Below, one piece after another: positions 48,101 to 56,989 of a DNA stretch of 64,000 nucleotides. Below the pieces are notes generated by a model. The model did no database searches and was not told the DNA's origin. It saw only the letters and a list, made by a program, of their open reading frames with translations. A program made the position numbers and the translations under genes. This DNA is from Choanephora cucurbitarum (lineage: Eukaryota; Mucoromycota; Mucoromycetes; Mucorales; Choanephoraceae), in contig JAIWNI010000015.1 of NCBI GenBank assembly GCA_025331435.1, positions 62,001 to 126,000 on the forward strand. The letters run 5' to 3'. Position 1 is the stretch's first letter. Every line of letters starts with the position of its first letter.

Positions 48101-49895
48101 CTTCGCGTCCAACAATAAAGTTATATTTTGTAACGTCAAAACAAAGTGCGTCCACCGATAATACTTCGGAATCACCCACTTGTACACGAAGATTTTTGAT
48201 TAGTCCAACAGGCGAATGACTGGCACCATCACCGAACATGACTGTAGTGTTTATAGGATAGACTTCACGGATACCCAGTTGTTTGGCAAAGTTTAGACTT
48301 ATGATAAAAGATGTGCATCCTCCATCCAATATAACCTCACAAGGTTCTCCATTTATCCAGCCTTTCGTTCGAGGGGCGCTTTTACCCTTAGGTAACTCAT
48401 TGTTGATTTCAACCAGCAATGCACTTGTGTCCTTATCCATGGCATTGGTAATTTCATTGATTTTCTTGACCTGAGGCTTTGTCAACCTACTCTTAAAACC
48501 AGTTCTTGCTGAAGGAGATAACACTGCAATCTCATCAAGCGTAAGTTCGTGTTTAGAGTCATGGAATAGACGATCTAAAATCTGTTCTGTTTTAGCTTTG
48601 ATAGCGTTGACATCAGTACTGGTTGTAGGTCTTGTAAAAGGATGATTAGGACTGGCTTGAAGATTCTTAACTCGACTACTTTTTTTCGGCACATAAGGTT
48701 CGGATTCAAGGGAGGGCAACATCAAGGCATTGGGGTTGTTACTACTTGTTCGAACAGTACTCCGTTTGAGGTTAGGAGTTTCCACGGTTTTGCCCGATCG
48801 AGATACCCTTACGTTTCTCGTGTCATTCACATTTTCCAGGTCGGTATCACTGATCTTTCTCTTTTCGGATAACAGGATTTCTTCGATAAGCATTGATTCT
48901 GAGCCTTGTTGAACATTGTTCGTAGGTTTGTTTTTCTTATAGAGAGTACATTCATAGTGTTTGTGGCCGTTTTGGTTGCACAGTTTGCATGGTTTAGTAC
49001 AGTCTTTGGTCAAATGATCACTTGTTAAACAATTCCAACATGAAGGTTTGTTATTTTTGATTGGGGTGTTGCCATTTTGATTTGTTTTAGTAACGAGTTC
49101 TCCAATTAAAAGAGTCATGTTCTTAAATTCATTGACTAATCGACTCATACTCTTTTCGGTGTCTGTAGCAGAACTACTATTACTGTCTTTCTTGTTTGGT
49201 TTCTTAGAAGGCGTCTTGTTTGTGCTAGGTTTCACATCATGTTCAGATTCATCACTCGAACTATTGATTTCGTACGAGGTACCATCATCAGTGTGAGAAT
49301 CAGAATCTTCAGTATTTTCAGGACCATAAACTTCTTCTAATATGTCATAAGCTTCCTTGAGAGATCTTGGCTTTTCAGTTCTTAAAAATCGTTTCATTGA
49401 TTTGGATTGGATTCCTTTGATAAAATAATTCAAGAAACCATTTTCTGTAATGCGTAAGTCAATAAAATCTTCTTCCGGAGAGTCGACCACAACCTCTTTA
49501 GATTCACGTTCTTTGCCTTTATCATTAGCAGCTTTTATATTCTTTTGCTGTTTTCTTTTGGCAGATTCAAGTAGGTATTTGTTTTTAAGGCCTTCAAATC
49601 TCAATATATAATCCGAAATAGTTTCGTTGCTTGTCATTTTCAGATTGATGATGCTTGAAACGAGCTTATCAATGTTGACCCTTTTTGTAAATTTGAGTAG
49701 AAAGGCTGTTTTGAATTCTTCCCATTTATGAAAGTCTTGTTGCATGAACCACAATTGTAGAGTTTCTTTGAAACAGTTATCTACATAGAAGAGTTTTGTC
49801 TTGTCATCCCACTTGTTCATAGCCGCTGCCTTGTTGTATCTGTAGATCCACAATTCAGGGTCATCCTTGGAACCGAACTTGGGGACGTCAAACAT
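45126..49895 (-). CDS. Ty3/gypsy Gag-Pol polyprotein (single ORF, 1589 aa)
   Basis: One uninterrupted frame. Residues 1-240 are Gag (retrotransposon-gag helices, e.g. LWFMQQDFHKWEEFKTAFLL). Two CCHC zinc knuckles follow near residues 290-325 (CWNCLTSDHLTKDC and CKLCNQNGHKHYEC). The protease has LDGGCTSFI, with D-G-G in place of the usual D-S/T-G. Reverse transcriptase has the YLDD core; RNase H has YCDASEVGIGA; integrase has an H-H then CREC zinc region and the DDE triad in ALDFVGPF, LTDNGSAFDN and NGRNEQMNG. No chromodomain is visible at the C-terminus. Gag and Pol are fused without the frameshift or stop that many relatives use to set the Gag:Pol ratio, so another means of making excess Gag would be needed (inference). 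No stop codon interrupts it. Confidence 0.95.
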   Translation of the reverse strand: MFDVPKFGSKDDPELWIYRYNKAAAMNKWDDKTKLFYVDNCFKETLQLWFMQQDFHKWEEFKTAFLLKFTKRVNIDKLVSSIINLKMTSNETISDYILRFEGLKNKYLLESAKRKQQKNIKAANDKGKERESKEVVVDSPEEDFIDLRITENGFLNYFIKGIQSKSMKRFLRTEKPRSLKEAYDILEEVYGPENTEDSDSHTDDGTSYEINSSSDESEHDVKPSTNKTPSKKPNKKDSNSSSATDTEKSMSRLVNEFKNMTLLIGELVTKTNQNGNTPIKNNKPSCWNCLTSDHLTKDCTKPCKLCNQNGHKHYECTLYKKNKPTNNVQQGSESMLIEEILLSEKRKISDTDLENVNDTRNVRVSRSGKTVETPNLKRSTVRTSSNNPNALMLPSLESEPYVPKKSSRVKNLQASPNHPFTRPTTSTDVNAIKAKTEQILDRLFHDSKHELTLDEIAVLSPSARTGFKSRLTKPQVKKINEITNAMDKDTSALLVEINNELPKGKSAPRTKGWINGEPCEVILDGGCTSFIISLNFAKQLGIREVYPINTTVMFGDGASHSPVGLIKNLRVQVGDSEVLSVDALCFDVTKYNFIVGREGLHLLKIGTDWASHFWYIKREEGTVPLDTYYTEVPTRETIDTEDEIDPQDDDYEENFVDQDDVEEGYLIIEVSDDEDEVVPLKPNDSNRFGQLIDNVKNQDNLNKEEKDALVALLYKYEDCFGTNYEHLSQTNLLKFHVDTGNAKPIYKRPYSFLSFSEKEDLKKDLEDMVNNGILTPNMHVPGTAEHSGWSFPCRYVPKKTGDKRLISNFRELNAVTVRDTWPLPNVVDVIESLAGSKWFAVLDLLKAFQQIAVEENSIPKLTIATPWGSYSYRCVPFGVLNGPAVFSRCVFLAIQPFLGKFATNYLDDVTIYSKTKEEQFDFLEKFFARMREVNLKMNANKCEFFKNKITLLGFEVSEQGISPSPSKIAKIQNFPRPNNETAIRAFVNLCGFYRRHIPGFADIAAPMNELLKKKNPFIWNESCENSFVSLKESLVNAVALVLPDANTKYNLYCDASEVGIGACLATMTEEGERPVVFLSRKLQPAETRYPTVEKELLAIIYALKKLRKYLLDREFTLYCDNTAVCYLFNKNEPSQRLQRWVMCTQEFQFKIVHLPSTKNSVADALSRFPPKTIEDDEDGEDCIDALFDHLLMEEGVEPQYETWLSDLIFYFNFPGHPQNTPKIKRLSLKYLYQDHKLYRKIGMRFVLVPSITQRRAIMNEVHDGHGHYGVNASWARLYKDYWWPSCYQDMREHIRTCRECQLFSTRTPNAALSRVPIHYIFEQFALDFVGPFTKSNADNYHILVAVECFTCWPIAIATPNTEAKTVANFLYKHIFCQFGPPTHILTDNGSAFDNEIIDNFLNLLNVHHKFTAPYRPSTNGRNEQMNGNIVKALKKLAIDNPKDWDEHLDAVLYAYRTKAHSVLKISPYEFMFGIAPNSARMDPLQLLGRALGMERLVELNDRNVQIDDHNALQEYDPKPTVKRKYFEPGTQVVRFRHNKHSKLDSHFKPEVFTVVSCFANGTCQLADQMGRLIKRRVNISSLRKIHSRE

Positions 49896-49971
49896 ATTTA
49901 ATTATAATATCCAGCGAGAATAGAATCAGATTTGACAATGATTGAGCTTATCTCTTCTTGAAATCTATTCT

Positions 49972-49988
49972 TCTGGCAGAAGGCACCA
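49972..49988 (-). promoter_or_regulatory. Candidate primer-binding site
   Basis: In element sense TGGTGCCTTCTGCCAGA begins 2 nt after the 5' LTR. The TGG start is complementary to a tRNA CCA end. I could not assign the tRNA. Confidence 0.55.
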
Positions 49989-49990
49989 AA

Positions 49991-50317
49991 TGTTATGTGG
50001 TTCTGGGTTTTATTCAAAAAAATAATTACCAACTGGATTAAAATATAAAGGTTAAGACATGAAATATAGCTATAATTTGGTTAATTGTACTGACCAAAAT
50101 GTTGGTAATGAGATAATCGATATAAGTAAAGTGGAGAAATAGATAATTTAAAATAGAATGAAAAAGAGAGAAAAACAAGATGTGGGATAAAGTGGGTTAC
50201 TGTGGTTTTATGGTTTTTGAGGTGTATGGTGTAGCATCACACAATTACTGTGTTTTTGCCATTGTAGAAAGACAGTCATACCAAAGGTTTTTACCAAAAC
50301 AAGTGCACCACAGAACA
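49991..50317 (-). repeat. 5' LTR of the Ty3 element
   Basis: Same length and, by eye, same sequence as 44781-45107. On the plus strand it begins TGTTATGTGG and ends CACCACAGAACA. It is the element's promoter end. Confidence 0.92.
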
Positions 50318-50595
50318 AATAGTAAAAGCTGTCACTGGACTTTAGCAGAATCACTTTACACTTTTTGCTTCTTTATAGTGTACTAATCAGTTTTGAGAAA
50401 ACATTCATATCACTACGATTTGAACAAATAGAATAAAACAGCATTGCTGTGTTAAAAAATATTATGCTTGTTGATATGATAAAGAAAAAATAAATAAAAA
50501 AAAGCGAAATTAGCGTTTGAGCATATAGCAAACAAAGATTGTGCTTCTTGCTCTTAGAAGCTCTTGAGGACATTCAAAAGAGTCGCTAAGCTCTT

Positions 50596-51590
50596 TCAAA
50601 CACTTCGATGAGTAGCTGAGATTGTCTGTTTTGTAAAGTGTTGTCTTGTTTTCAGATGATTGTACTTTGCCAACTGCAAATAATGCACACCAGATGTATG
50701 AGTTGAATATACTCTGACATGCAATGTATATTTAGGCTTTTGAGGCCTCTGAACAGCAGGTACATTAATCGAAAAAGTGTCTGGAAAGTAAGCTTGGCAA
50801 TCGTATTCTTTCAATTCGCTTTTGTGGTCAACAAACTTTATATCAAAATTTGTTGAATCCACGATGAAGAGAAATTCAGGGATAGATTCCTCAGAAATCA
50901 AATTACTTTCAAAGTTAACGCATCTTGAGTTCTGTCTTGACTTGTAAAGTGACTCTTTATGCTATGTTGATTCGAACTGAATTCTCAAGTTACTTATTTC
51001 TTTTTGCTTTTCTTTCTGATCCTTCAGCTTTCTTGCATTGTAAAATTGACGCATAGTAGGATATTTTCCCTCAATAAAGGACAACATATCTTGTACTTTG
51101 CATTCAATCTTTGATTCATCCTGCCGCTGAAAGCACATGCTAAGCTCATAGACAGGAGAAACAGACAAAAGAGAGCGGAAACTAGGAGAGACAGCATTAG
51201 AGTCTTTTGTATTTGTCATGAGAGTGTCTGCCTTTGCACTTAACAGCGCAGCTAGCCAAATTACTAATTTCGTCGTAAATCAAAGTAAATTTGACAGCTA
51301 CTTTACATTCCCTATGCTTTAATGCTTCTTTACAATGAAAGCAGATCTGCGTTTTTATTTTTTCTAGCGTATAAGAAAGTCTCATATCTTTATTAAAAAA
51401 AGGACAGATTTCTTGATCACAATAAACTGCACCAAGGCATTTATTGTAATGAGTAGGGCAACCTTTGATGTTCTTTCTTGAACCTCCTGTCAGTGCCCAA
51501 CCGATATCAAAATTACACTTGTTGAATGTATCTTCTAGGCCCTTACGTGGCTCAATAGTAAATCTTTCGAAATGCTTACCATCTGGAAAC
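50596..51590 (-). pseudogene. Decayed transposon gene with GCM/WRKY-like zinc domain
   Basis: The minus-strand frame from 51590 to 51197 reads FPDGKHFERFTIEPRKGLED, then a cysteine/histidine-rich domain: NIKGCPTHYNKCLGAVYCD, a C-x2-C (CFHC), and a closing CKGRHSH. This arrangement is like the WRKY-GCM1 zinc-binding fold found at the N-terminus of Mutator-type transposases and in GCM proteins. The frame then shifts near 51210 into 51219-50962 (charged helical) and again into 50901-50596. No start codon or DDE catalytic domain remains. It lies between the Ty3 5' LTR and the right 21-bp inverted repeat, so it is the probable coding remnant of the host element. Superfamily assignment is tentative. 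Confidence 0.5.
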
Positions 51591-51729
51591 TAATTCTTAA
51601 AGTAGTTTTTCCTTCGATATTCTTTATCTGTCAATTGATTTATGATTCGAGTGTGGTTTGTTATAGAGCAAAAAAGATGAAAAAGTGTAAAATGTAATTT
51701 CTGACTCTGTGGCTTGATCAGTACTATTC

Positions 51730-51750
51730 AAACTCCGGGTACACAGGTTT
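51730..51750. repeat. Right terminal inverted repeat of the host element
   Basis: AAACTCCGGGTACACAGGTTT, exact inverse of 44746-44766. Its outer part (51739-51751) is duplicated at 57095-57107 on the far side of the LINE. Confidence 0.75.
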
Positions 51751-51751
51751 T
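51739..51751. repeat. Target-site duplication of the LINE, 3' side
   Basis: GTACACAGGTTTT, identical to 57095-57107. It overlaps the outer part of the right inverted repeat, so the LINE inserted into that repeat. The following T run (to 51760) is the LINE poly(A) seen on the opposite strand. Confidence 0.8.
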
Positions 51752-51810
51752 TTTTTTTTTGTAGAAAGTGTAGACTTTTATTAACTTAATTAAATGTCAG
51801 ACCAATAAAA

Positions 51811-54690
51811 TTAGCTGGCCATATTACTATGACTAAACAAAAAACTCTGAAAGGCGGCTGCCATGCACCAGTCCTGCTGATCAAATATGCACCTGTAGTG
51901 ATACTTCCATAGCGCCGACAAAGCCGTGCCTAAAAGAACCAGTGTAGAGGCTGGAAGGCGCTCTCCCGCGACGGTTTTAAAGCTGACGATGGCCGTCCAA
52001 ACAGAAAGTACAGAGGGAAACTGTTCAGCCAGGTGGGTGAATTGAAGCACCCGAGTCCAGTATACCCATTTGTTAGGACATTCGACAAAGAAGTGAAGTA
52101 GGGTTTCCGGCGAGAGGCCACAAAACTGGCATAGCGGGGAGGCAACCCTCGGAATGCCCCATGCGTGGAGCTTGGATGCGTTCGCCACACAGTCATGCAA
52201 CAGCCGCCACCAAGGAGTAAACGCTGCCGGCACCAGAGGCAACCGCCAAAATACCTTCCAACTAGACCTTGGAAGTCGGAGGGGAGCGGGCACTTGGAAG
52301 GGCACTTTAGCAGGGACAGTCTGGGTATTCAAACCCCACCATCGACGCAGTTTGCCCAAAGAGACATCGAACACAGGGATAGGGCCCCCACGACCCACAT
52401 CAATCGTCCAATCTGGAAGGTCAGGCAGATAGTCAGTGCTGGGAGGAAGCAAGGCAGCGAAAGGTATTTCAGGGCTGGGAGGGTGCAGACGACAGCGATT
52501 CTGCACTACAGAATGGAGGACACAAGCAACAGTGTCAGACGAGCTTGTGAGAAAGACTGCGTCAAATGTTTGCAGGAGGACACGGCGTGAAGGGCGGATA
52601 TAAGCCCGACAAGCGCCGAGAGGCTCGTGTATGCCCTGATAGCATAAGAGGTCTGACACAAGGTAATTGTGACGGATCGCTGGGAGGGGCAGATTCACAG
52701 TCGGATGCTTGGTGAGCACCATTTGTAGAGGCAGGTCTAGGAGCCACACCGCAGGCCAAGAGGAGTCCAACTCCACTGGAGGTAGACGTCCGATGAGCTT
52801 GAGCAGCTGTAGCATCGGTGGACATGTCTTGAAGAAAGGCCGGAACCGATGGGGGTCCATTAAGGCTGGCAGAAAAGAAGCCTGACCCGTGTTGATCTGA
52901 AAGAACTTAAGCAGCCAAGGAGTCAAAAAGTCGGCTGTCTCTGAGGGATTACTCAAGCGCCTAATGTAGATAAGCTGAAGAGCGAGAGATTGGTCATCAA
53001 TATCAACAATGCTTAATCCACCCTGTGTTCGAGGAAGGTTGACAGCTCTACGACCAGGTTTGGGCCAAAAGGGCAGAGCGAGATCGTATATGGCCGTTCG
53101 AATGGAGGCAATCCAATCCTGAGGTAGCACTATCACTCGAAGAAGAAACCAAAGCCGGCTAAGAACCAAAGAGTTGACCACTACCGAGAGACCACGAACA
53201 GAGAGGCCTCGCATGTGTATGTGGTGTATGATCTTGAACAGCTTAGCTCGTACATCGGAAAGAAAGCGAGTCAGTTGCCTGTCACTGGAGTACAAAGGGT
53301 ATCCAAGTAAGGTAACCGCTTTGGAAGAGGACGAATCATGCCACTCAATACCAGATGTACGGCATATGTCCAACCAGGTCGCCGAGGGAGTTCCGCTTAA
53401 TGACACTATGGTCGTCTTGGAAATGTTCGTCCTTGCATTGGAAGCACGAGAGTAGATGGACAGCGCTTCAAGGAGGGATGGCCATTCAGCGGGGGAGGAC
53501 AGAAACACCTCAAGGTCATCTGCATATGCTAGCAAGCGAACAGGAGGAGACTCGATAATGCGAGAGTTCATCTCCAATGGAGAGCACTGCTGCCTCATAG
53601 TAGGGTTAGATCGGGGAACCTCAATTCCTTGGAAAGCGGGGCTGGCCAGTAGGTATCTTAATAGAGGCTCATAAGCAAGGTTGAACAACAGAGGAGAGAG
53701 AGGATCACCCTGACGAAGCCCTCGCGCTTGTGGAACCGGTGCACTGAGCCAGCCGTTGACCGTGATTCGTATCTGAGTGTTAAAGAACAAAGAAGATAGG
53801 CAATGAATAAGCTGTGGAGGGAAGCCAAAGCGTGCCAGGACCTGTTGGAGATAGCCTGGGTGCACACGGTCATAAGCTTTCTCTGCATCAAGCAACACTG
53901 CCGCCTGAGGAAGAGTAGACTTGGATGCACGCAGCGCCGTCATCAAAGTGTGATTGAGCCAACCGTTATCCGAGATGAGTCGATCTGGCATGAATCCAGT
54001 TTGATAGGGGTTAATCAAATCTGGCATCACCAAATTGAACCGATTGGCAAGGAGCTTTGTAAATAGCTTAGCGTCAACATTGATTAGTGATAGGGGACGC
54101 CAATTGCTGAGTAGTGTGGGATCGCCCTTTTTAAACAACAAAATCATTCTGGTGAAATTCCACGAAGCCGGGAAGGACCCTTGAAGCGCATCGCAAAGTA
54201 TGGCCAATAAAAGACGTAGCACCCCCTTGTGGTGTGGAACTATGAAACGATAGAGCTCGAAAGGCAAGCCATCCAAGCCAGGGCTTTTGCCAACGGGACT
54301 ATGTTTCAAAAGATCCAGAAGATCGTCATCCCCAAAAGGATCCAGCAGGAACGATTGATCATCAGGTGTCAGGCATGCCTCAGAAGGTATGGCCTGAAAC
54401 AACTCATCCACGGCCCCTTGGTCAATAGGGTCGGGATGGTAGAGATTAGTGTAAAACGAGCGGGCCTCCCGAAGCATCCCCGCAACATCATAAGTGACAG
54501 GATCATCAGTGGACCGTCGCAAACCCCTTAATGTTTGTTGACGTTGACGTGCACGGAGAGTACGAAAAAAGTACTTATTGTTGCGTTCCCCTTTCTCCCT
54601 CCATCTTGTAGCAGTCCGTAGGCAGTACTGTGAAGTTTCCTTTTCCACGAACTTTCCAATATCGGCCTCTATTCGGGACAAATGTTGCAC
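51811..54690 (-). CDS. LINE ORF2, reverse-transcriptase part (959 codons)
   Basis: This frame carries the RT palm motifs: LLDAEKAYDRV (first catalytic Asp), ARGLRQGDPLSPLLFNLAYE, and YADDLEVFLSS (catalytic A-D-D pair). The thumb and a C-terminal zinc-like motif CQFCGLSPETLLHFFVEC follow. There is no RNase H domain. It is out of frame by one with the endonuclease ORF, and the two overlap at 54669-54690, where LQHLSRIEAD continues the protein logically. Length and motif integrity show that decay is minimal. With the upstream endonuclease it would perform target-primed reverse transcription. Confidence 0.9.
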   Translation of the reverse strand: MQHLSRIEADIGKFVEKETSQYCLRTATRWREKGERNNKYFFRTLRARQRQQTLRGLRRSTDDPVTYDVAGMLREARSFYTNLYHPDPIDQGAVDELFQAIPSEACLTPDDQSFLLDPFGDDDLLDLLKHSPVGKSPGLDGLPFELYRFIVPHHKGVLRLLLAILCDALQGSFPASWNFTRMILLFKKGDPTLLSNWRPLSLINVDAKLFTKLLANRFNLVMPDLINPYQTGFMPDRLISDNGWLNHTLMTALRASKSTLPQAAVLLDAEKAYDRVHPGYLQQVLARFGFPPQLIHCLSSLFFNTQIRITVNGWLSAPVPQARGLRQGDPLSPLLFNLAYEPLLRYLLASPAFQGIEVPRSNPTMRQQCSPLEMNSRIIESPPVRLLAYADDLEVFLSSPAEWPSLLEALSIYSRASNARTNISKTTIVSLSGTPSATWLDICRTSGIEWHDSSSSKAVTLLGYPLYSSDRQLTRFLSDVRAKLFKIIHHIHMRGLSVRGLSVVVNSLVLSRLWFLLRVIVLPQDWIASIRTAIYDLALPFWPKPGRRAVNLPRTQGGLSIVDIDDQSLALQLIYIRRLSNPSETADFLTPWLLKFFQINTGQASFLPALMDPHRFRPFFKTCPPMLQLLKLIGRLPPVELDSSWPAVWLLDLPLQMVLTKHPTVNLPLPAIRHNYLVSDLLCYQGIHEPLGACRAYIRPSRRVLLQTFDAVFLTSSSDTVACVLHSVVQNRCRLHPPSPEIPFAALLPPSTDYLPDLPDWTIDVGRGGPIPVFDVSLGKLRRWWGLNTQTVPAKVPFQVPAPLRLPRSSWKVFWRLPLVPAAFTPWWRLLHDCVANASKLHAWGIPRVASPLCQFCGLSPETLLHFFVECPNKWVYWTRVLQFTHLAEQFPSVLSVWTAIVSFKTVAGERLPASTLVLLGTALSALWKYHYRCIFDQQDWCMAAAFQSFLFSHSNMAS

Positions 54691-55781
54691 AGTCGTCCTG
54701 TTACTGAAGTATCTGACGAAACCCGTGCCAGCAAATCAGTGCGCTCGCGCTGTAGTCGATTGAGGCAGTGTTTTGTGCGGGCCTTCGAGTGTCGAGAGAA
54801 CGATTGAGCTACATTACGGATCAGAAGCTTGAGTTGTTCCCACACCCTCTGTCGCTCCAGTGCCACGGATGCCTCATAAGGAGCAGGGGTGGCAGGTGGT
54901 GGAGTGGCCAGAGAAATCTGCAGCAGATCAAAATCCAGTTGAGCTAGGAAAGCATCCACTGTAGAAGTAAGCAGCTGGCTGAAACGTTTATCCGACAAGA
55001 GAGTAGGGTTAAAACGCCAAACTCCAGGACCTGTGGTCAGATCAGCAGCAGAGAAGTCGATGGTCAAGAGGCTATGATCCGTCCACTCAGGCGGGATGTA
55101 ATGCAAAGATGGATTGCGTACATTAGCCATCCAAGAGGTGTCAGCAAATATATAGTCAATAGTCGCACGACCCTCATTACTTCCGGCTCTAGTATAAGTG
55201 GGGAGCGCATCAGGGAAACAATTGGTGTAACGAGCCTCGACCCATTCCAGCCAAGGGCCCGAGAAGGGATTGTTGCGAAACGCAGGATCCAAGAGGTTGG
55301 AATTAAGATCCCCGAGGAGAAAGGTGGGAGGTGTACCCTCATACGTCTGCGAAAAGAAAGGTACCTCGGTGCACAGCGAGTCAAAGAAGAGAAATCGTTC
55401 GCCGTATGCAGGAGGGATATACAAATTCAGCAGAGAACAAACTGAATGATTTTGATCGTCCACGATGGAGACGAAGGTGCAGCGACCATCCAGATAGGTT
55501 GCCGTATCCTGAATGGCCAAAGCAGAATTAAGACAGACAATGGCTGTGTGCCATGTTACATGAGACGAAGAATTAGGAAAAAGGAATGTGCGGAATTTGT
55601 CGTTATGGGAATCGGTAAAGGAGTGGGCTTGGGGTGGGAGTACATCCTGTAAACAGAGAATGTCTAGAGATAAGGAGAGAGATTTGAGATGGGCAAGGAA
55701 TTCTTTACGCAGGTTAGGTTGAGACTCTTTGAAAATGCTGCGTGCATTTAAAGAGCCTATTCGCAATGGTTTGTGACTCAT
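54669..55781 (-). CDS. LINE ORF2, AP-endonuclease part (370 codons)
   Basis: It starts with ATG at 55781, overlapping the ORF1 stop (ATGA). The exonuclease/endonuclease/phosphatase fold is visible: RIGSLNARSIF (active-site Asn), LGDLNSNLLD (metal-binding Asp/Asn) and WTDHSLLTIDF (catalytic Asp-His). The end of the frame (TGRLCNICPE then stop) is where the RT frame takes over. A normal ORF2 would be continuous, so this copy bears a one-base frame break or uses recoding. Confidence 0.88.
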   Translation of the reverse strand: MSHKPLRIGSLNARSIFKESQPNLRKEFLAHLKSLSLSLDILCLQDVLPPQAHSFTDSHNDKFRTFLFPNSSSHVTWHTAIVCLNSALAIQDTATYLDGRCTFVSIVDDQNHSVCSLLNLYIPPAYGERFLFFDSLCTEVPFFSQTYEGTPPTFLLGDLNSNLLDPAFRNNPFSGPWLEWVEARYTNCFPDALPTYTRAGSNEGRATIDYIFADTSWMANVRNPSLHYIPPEWTDHSLLTIDFSAADLTTGPGVWRFNPTLLSDKRFSQLLTSTVDAFLAQLDFDLLQISLATPPPATPAPYEASVALERQRVWEQLKLLIRNVAQSFSRHSKARTKHCLNRLQRERTDLLARVSSDTSVTGRLCNICPE

Positions 55782-56989
55782 TGTGGCCCACGGCCTTGAG
55801 AGGTACGGGTGAGCTGATTGCCTTGCTCAGTATTAGTATCCCCAAAATTGGACAACATATCCTCATCAACTGTGGAGGAGAAGTCCTCCCCATTATCCTC
55901 ATCCAGTTCAACCTGATGATCGGTTTCAACTCCACGCATTTGGACTGCAACCGAATCCGGAGCGTACTTGGAAGCGGCTGTTCCATCACTAGTACCAGAG
56001 TACTGTGTAGACTGAGTAGCCTGATTCTTATCCCTCTGGCGTTGCGATGCAGCTCTCTCCTTCTCCTCGTTGCGCAAAGCAGTGTATGCATTCAACAGAT
56101 CCGATTCCGACCTTGAGTCTGTACGACTCATTCTCTGTTTGCCACAAAAACGACGTGTATGTCCTGTATGGCCACAGCCAAAGCACACCTGATCCTTAAG
56201 CTTAGGGCAATCCCGTCGGAAGTGACCCGCTTGACGACAATAGAAACAGACTGGAGCAGCCCCTCGAAACAAAGCTGGTGCATGGCGGTCCCAGTAGCTA
56301 AGATACAATTGTCTAGTAAGATCCTGGATGGGAAGGTCATCCAAACCTTCAGCATCCCGACTGGCTGTCTGCGTATCAATTACAAAACTAATCTTGCCAT
56401 CAAAGAACCCCTCACAAGTGTGTTTGCGTATCTGATGTACTGTGCCGTAATGCCTCAATGATTCCGTTAAGCCCGCCAACAACTCGTCGCTCTTTGGAAT
56501 GTGGATCAAATTCAGCGCAACATGAACAAATGATTTAATGCCAGCTCCTGTTGAACTAGCTGTGCCCAGAAAAGTGGCTTGGTCGACCGTCAAACCGACC
56601 TGTAGCGCACGATCACGAGCCTCTGCCGTAGTGAAGCGTGCCTCGATCAAGAGCTCATTCTTGTGAGGGTTATTGGTAAACCCACTGAGATGCTGAAAGC
56701 CCTCAACCGACCCAATCTCTGTCTGAACGGCTTTGTAAGCTTGAATATGATTGGCAAAAGTGCCTGAGGGAAAGGAGAAAATCACTGATCCTGCTGTCAA
56801 AGTCTGGTGTACGATGTTGGCAGCCTTACGATTCAGAAGCTCTGTTTCATAGTCTGGGGACTGAAAAATAACTTCAGGGACATACTTGACTGTAGTGTCC
56901 TGATGTCGAGATCGTGGAGTCAAAGGGATGCGCATCTGGTTGCCCCTCTCTGCCACTTGTGCCCAAGGGATGCCACTTGGAGCTGACAT
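55778..56989 (-). CDS. LINE ORF1, nucleic-acid-binding protein (403 aa)
   Basis: Residues 40-200 hold an RRM-like region (VHVALNLIHIPKSDELL and similar strands). Two CCHC knuckles follow near residues 245-285: CFYCRQAGHFRRDC and CFGCGHTGHTRRFC. The C-terminal 110 residues are polar, Gln/Asp/Ser-rich and probably disordered. Such ORF1 proteins bind the LINE RNA in the RNP. The stop TGA shares two bases with the ORF2 start. No frame damage is seen. Confidence 0.85.
   Translation of the reverse strand: MSAPSGIPWAQVAERGNQMRIPLTPRSRHQDTTVKYVPEVIFQSPDYETELLNRKAANIVHQTLTAGSVIFSFPSGTFANHIQAYKAVQTEIGSVEGFQHLSGFTNNPHKNELLIEARFTTAEARDRALQVGLTVDQATFLGTASSTGAGIKSFVHVALNLIHIPKSDELLAGLTESLRHYGTVHQIRKHTCEGFFDGKISFVIDTQTASRDAEGLDDLPIQDLTRQLYLSYWDRHAPALFRGAAPVCFYCRQAGHFRRDCPKLKDQVCFGCGHTGHTRRFCGKQRMSRTDSRSESDLLNAYTALRNEEKERAASQRQRDKNQATQSTQYSGTSDGTAASKYAPDSVAVQMRGVETDHQVELDEDNGEDFSSTVDEDMLSNFGDTNTEQGNQLTRTSQGRGPQ

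Larger units (their letters stand above)
44781..50317 (-). mobile_element. Intact Ty3/gypsy LTR retrotransposon
   Basis: A complete element of 5,537 bp on the minus strand, bounded by two 327-bp LTRs (44781-45107 and 49991-50317) that show no difference by eye. The flanks carry a 4-bp AATA duplication (44777-44780 and 50318-50321). A purine tract precedes the 3' LTR and a tRNA-like primer-binding site follows the 5' LTR. The gag-pol frame is uninterrupted. Domain order PR-RT-RNaseH-INT places it in Ty3/gypsy (Metaviridae). Everything indicates a young, possibly still mobile copy. It lies inside the older element with 21-bp inverted repeats, near that element's left end. Confidence 0.93.

Noticed and set aside
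52165..52590. ORFs antisense to the LINE RT
   Set aside because: Shadow frames of a GC-rich ORF with no family features.
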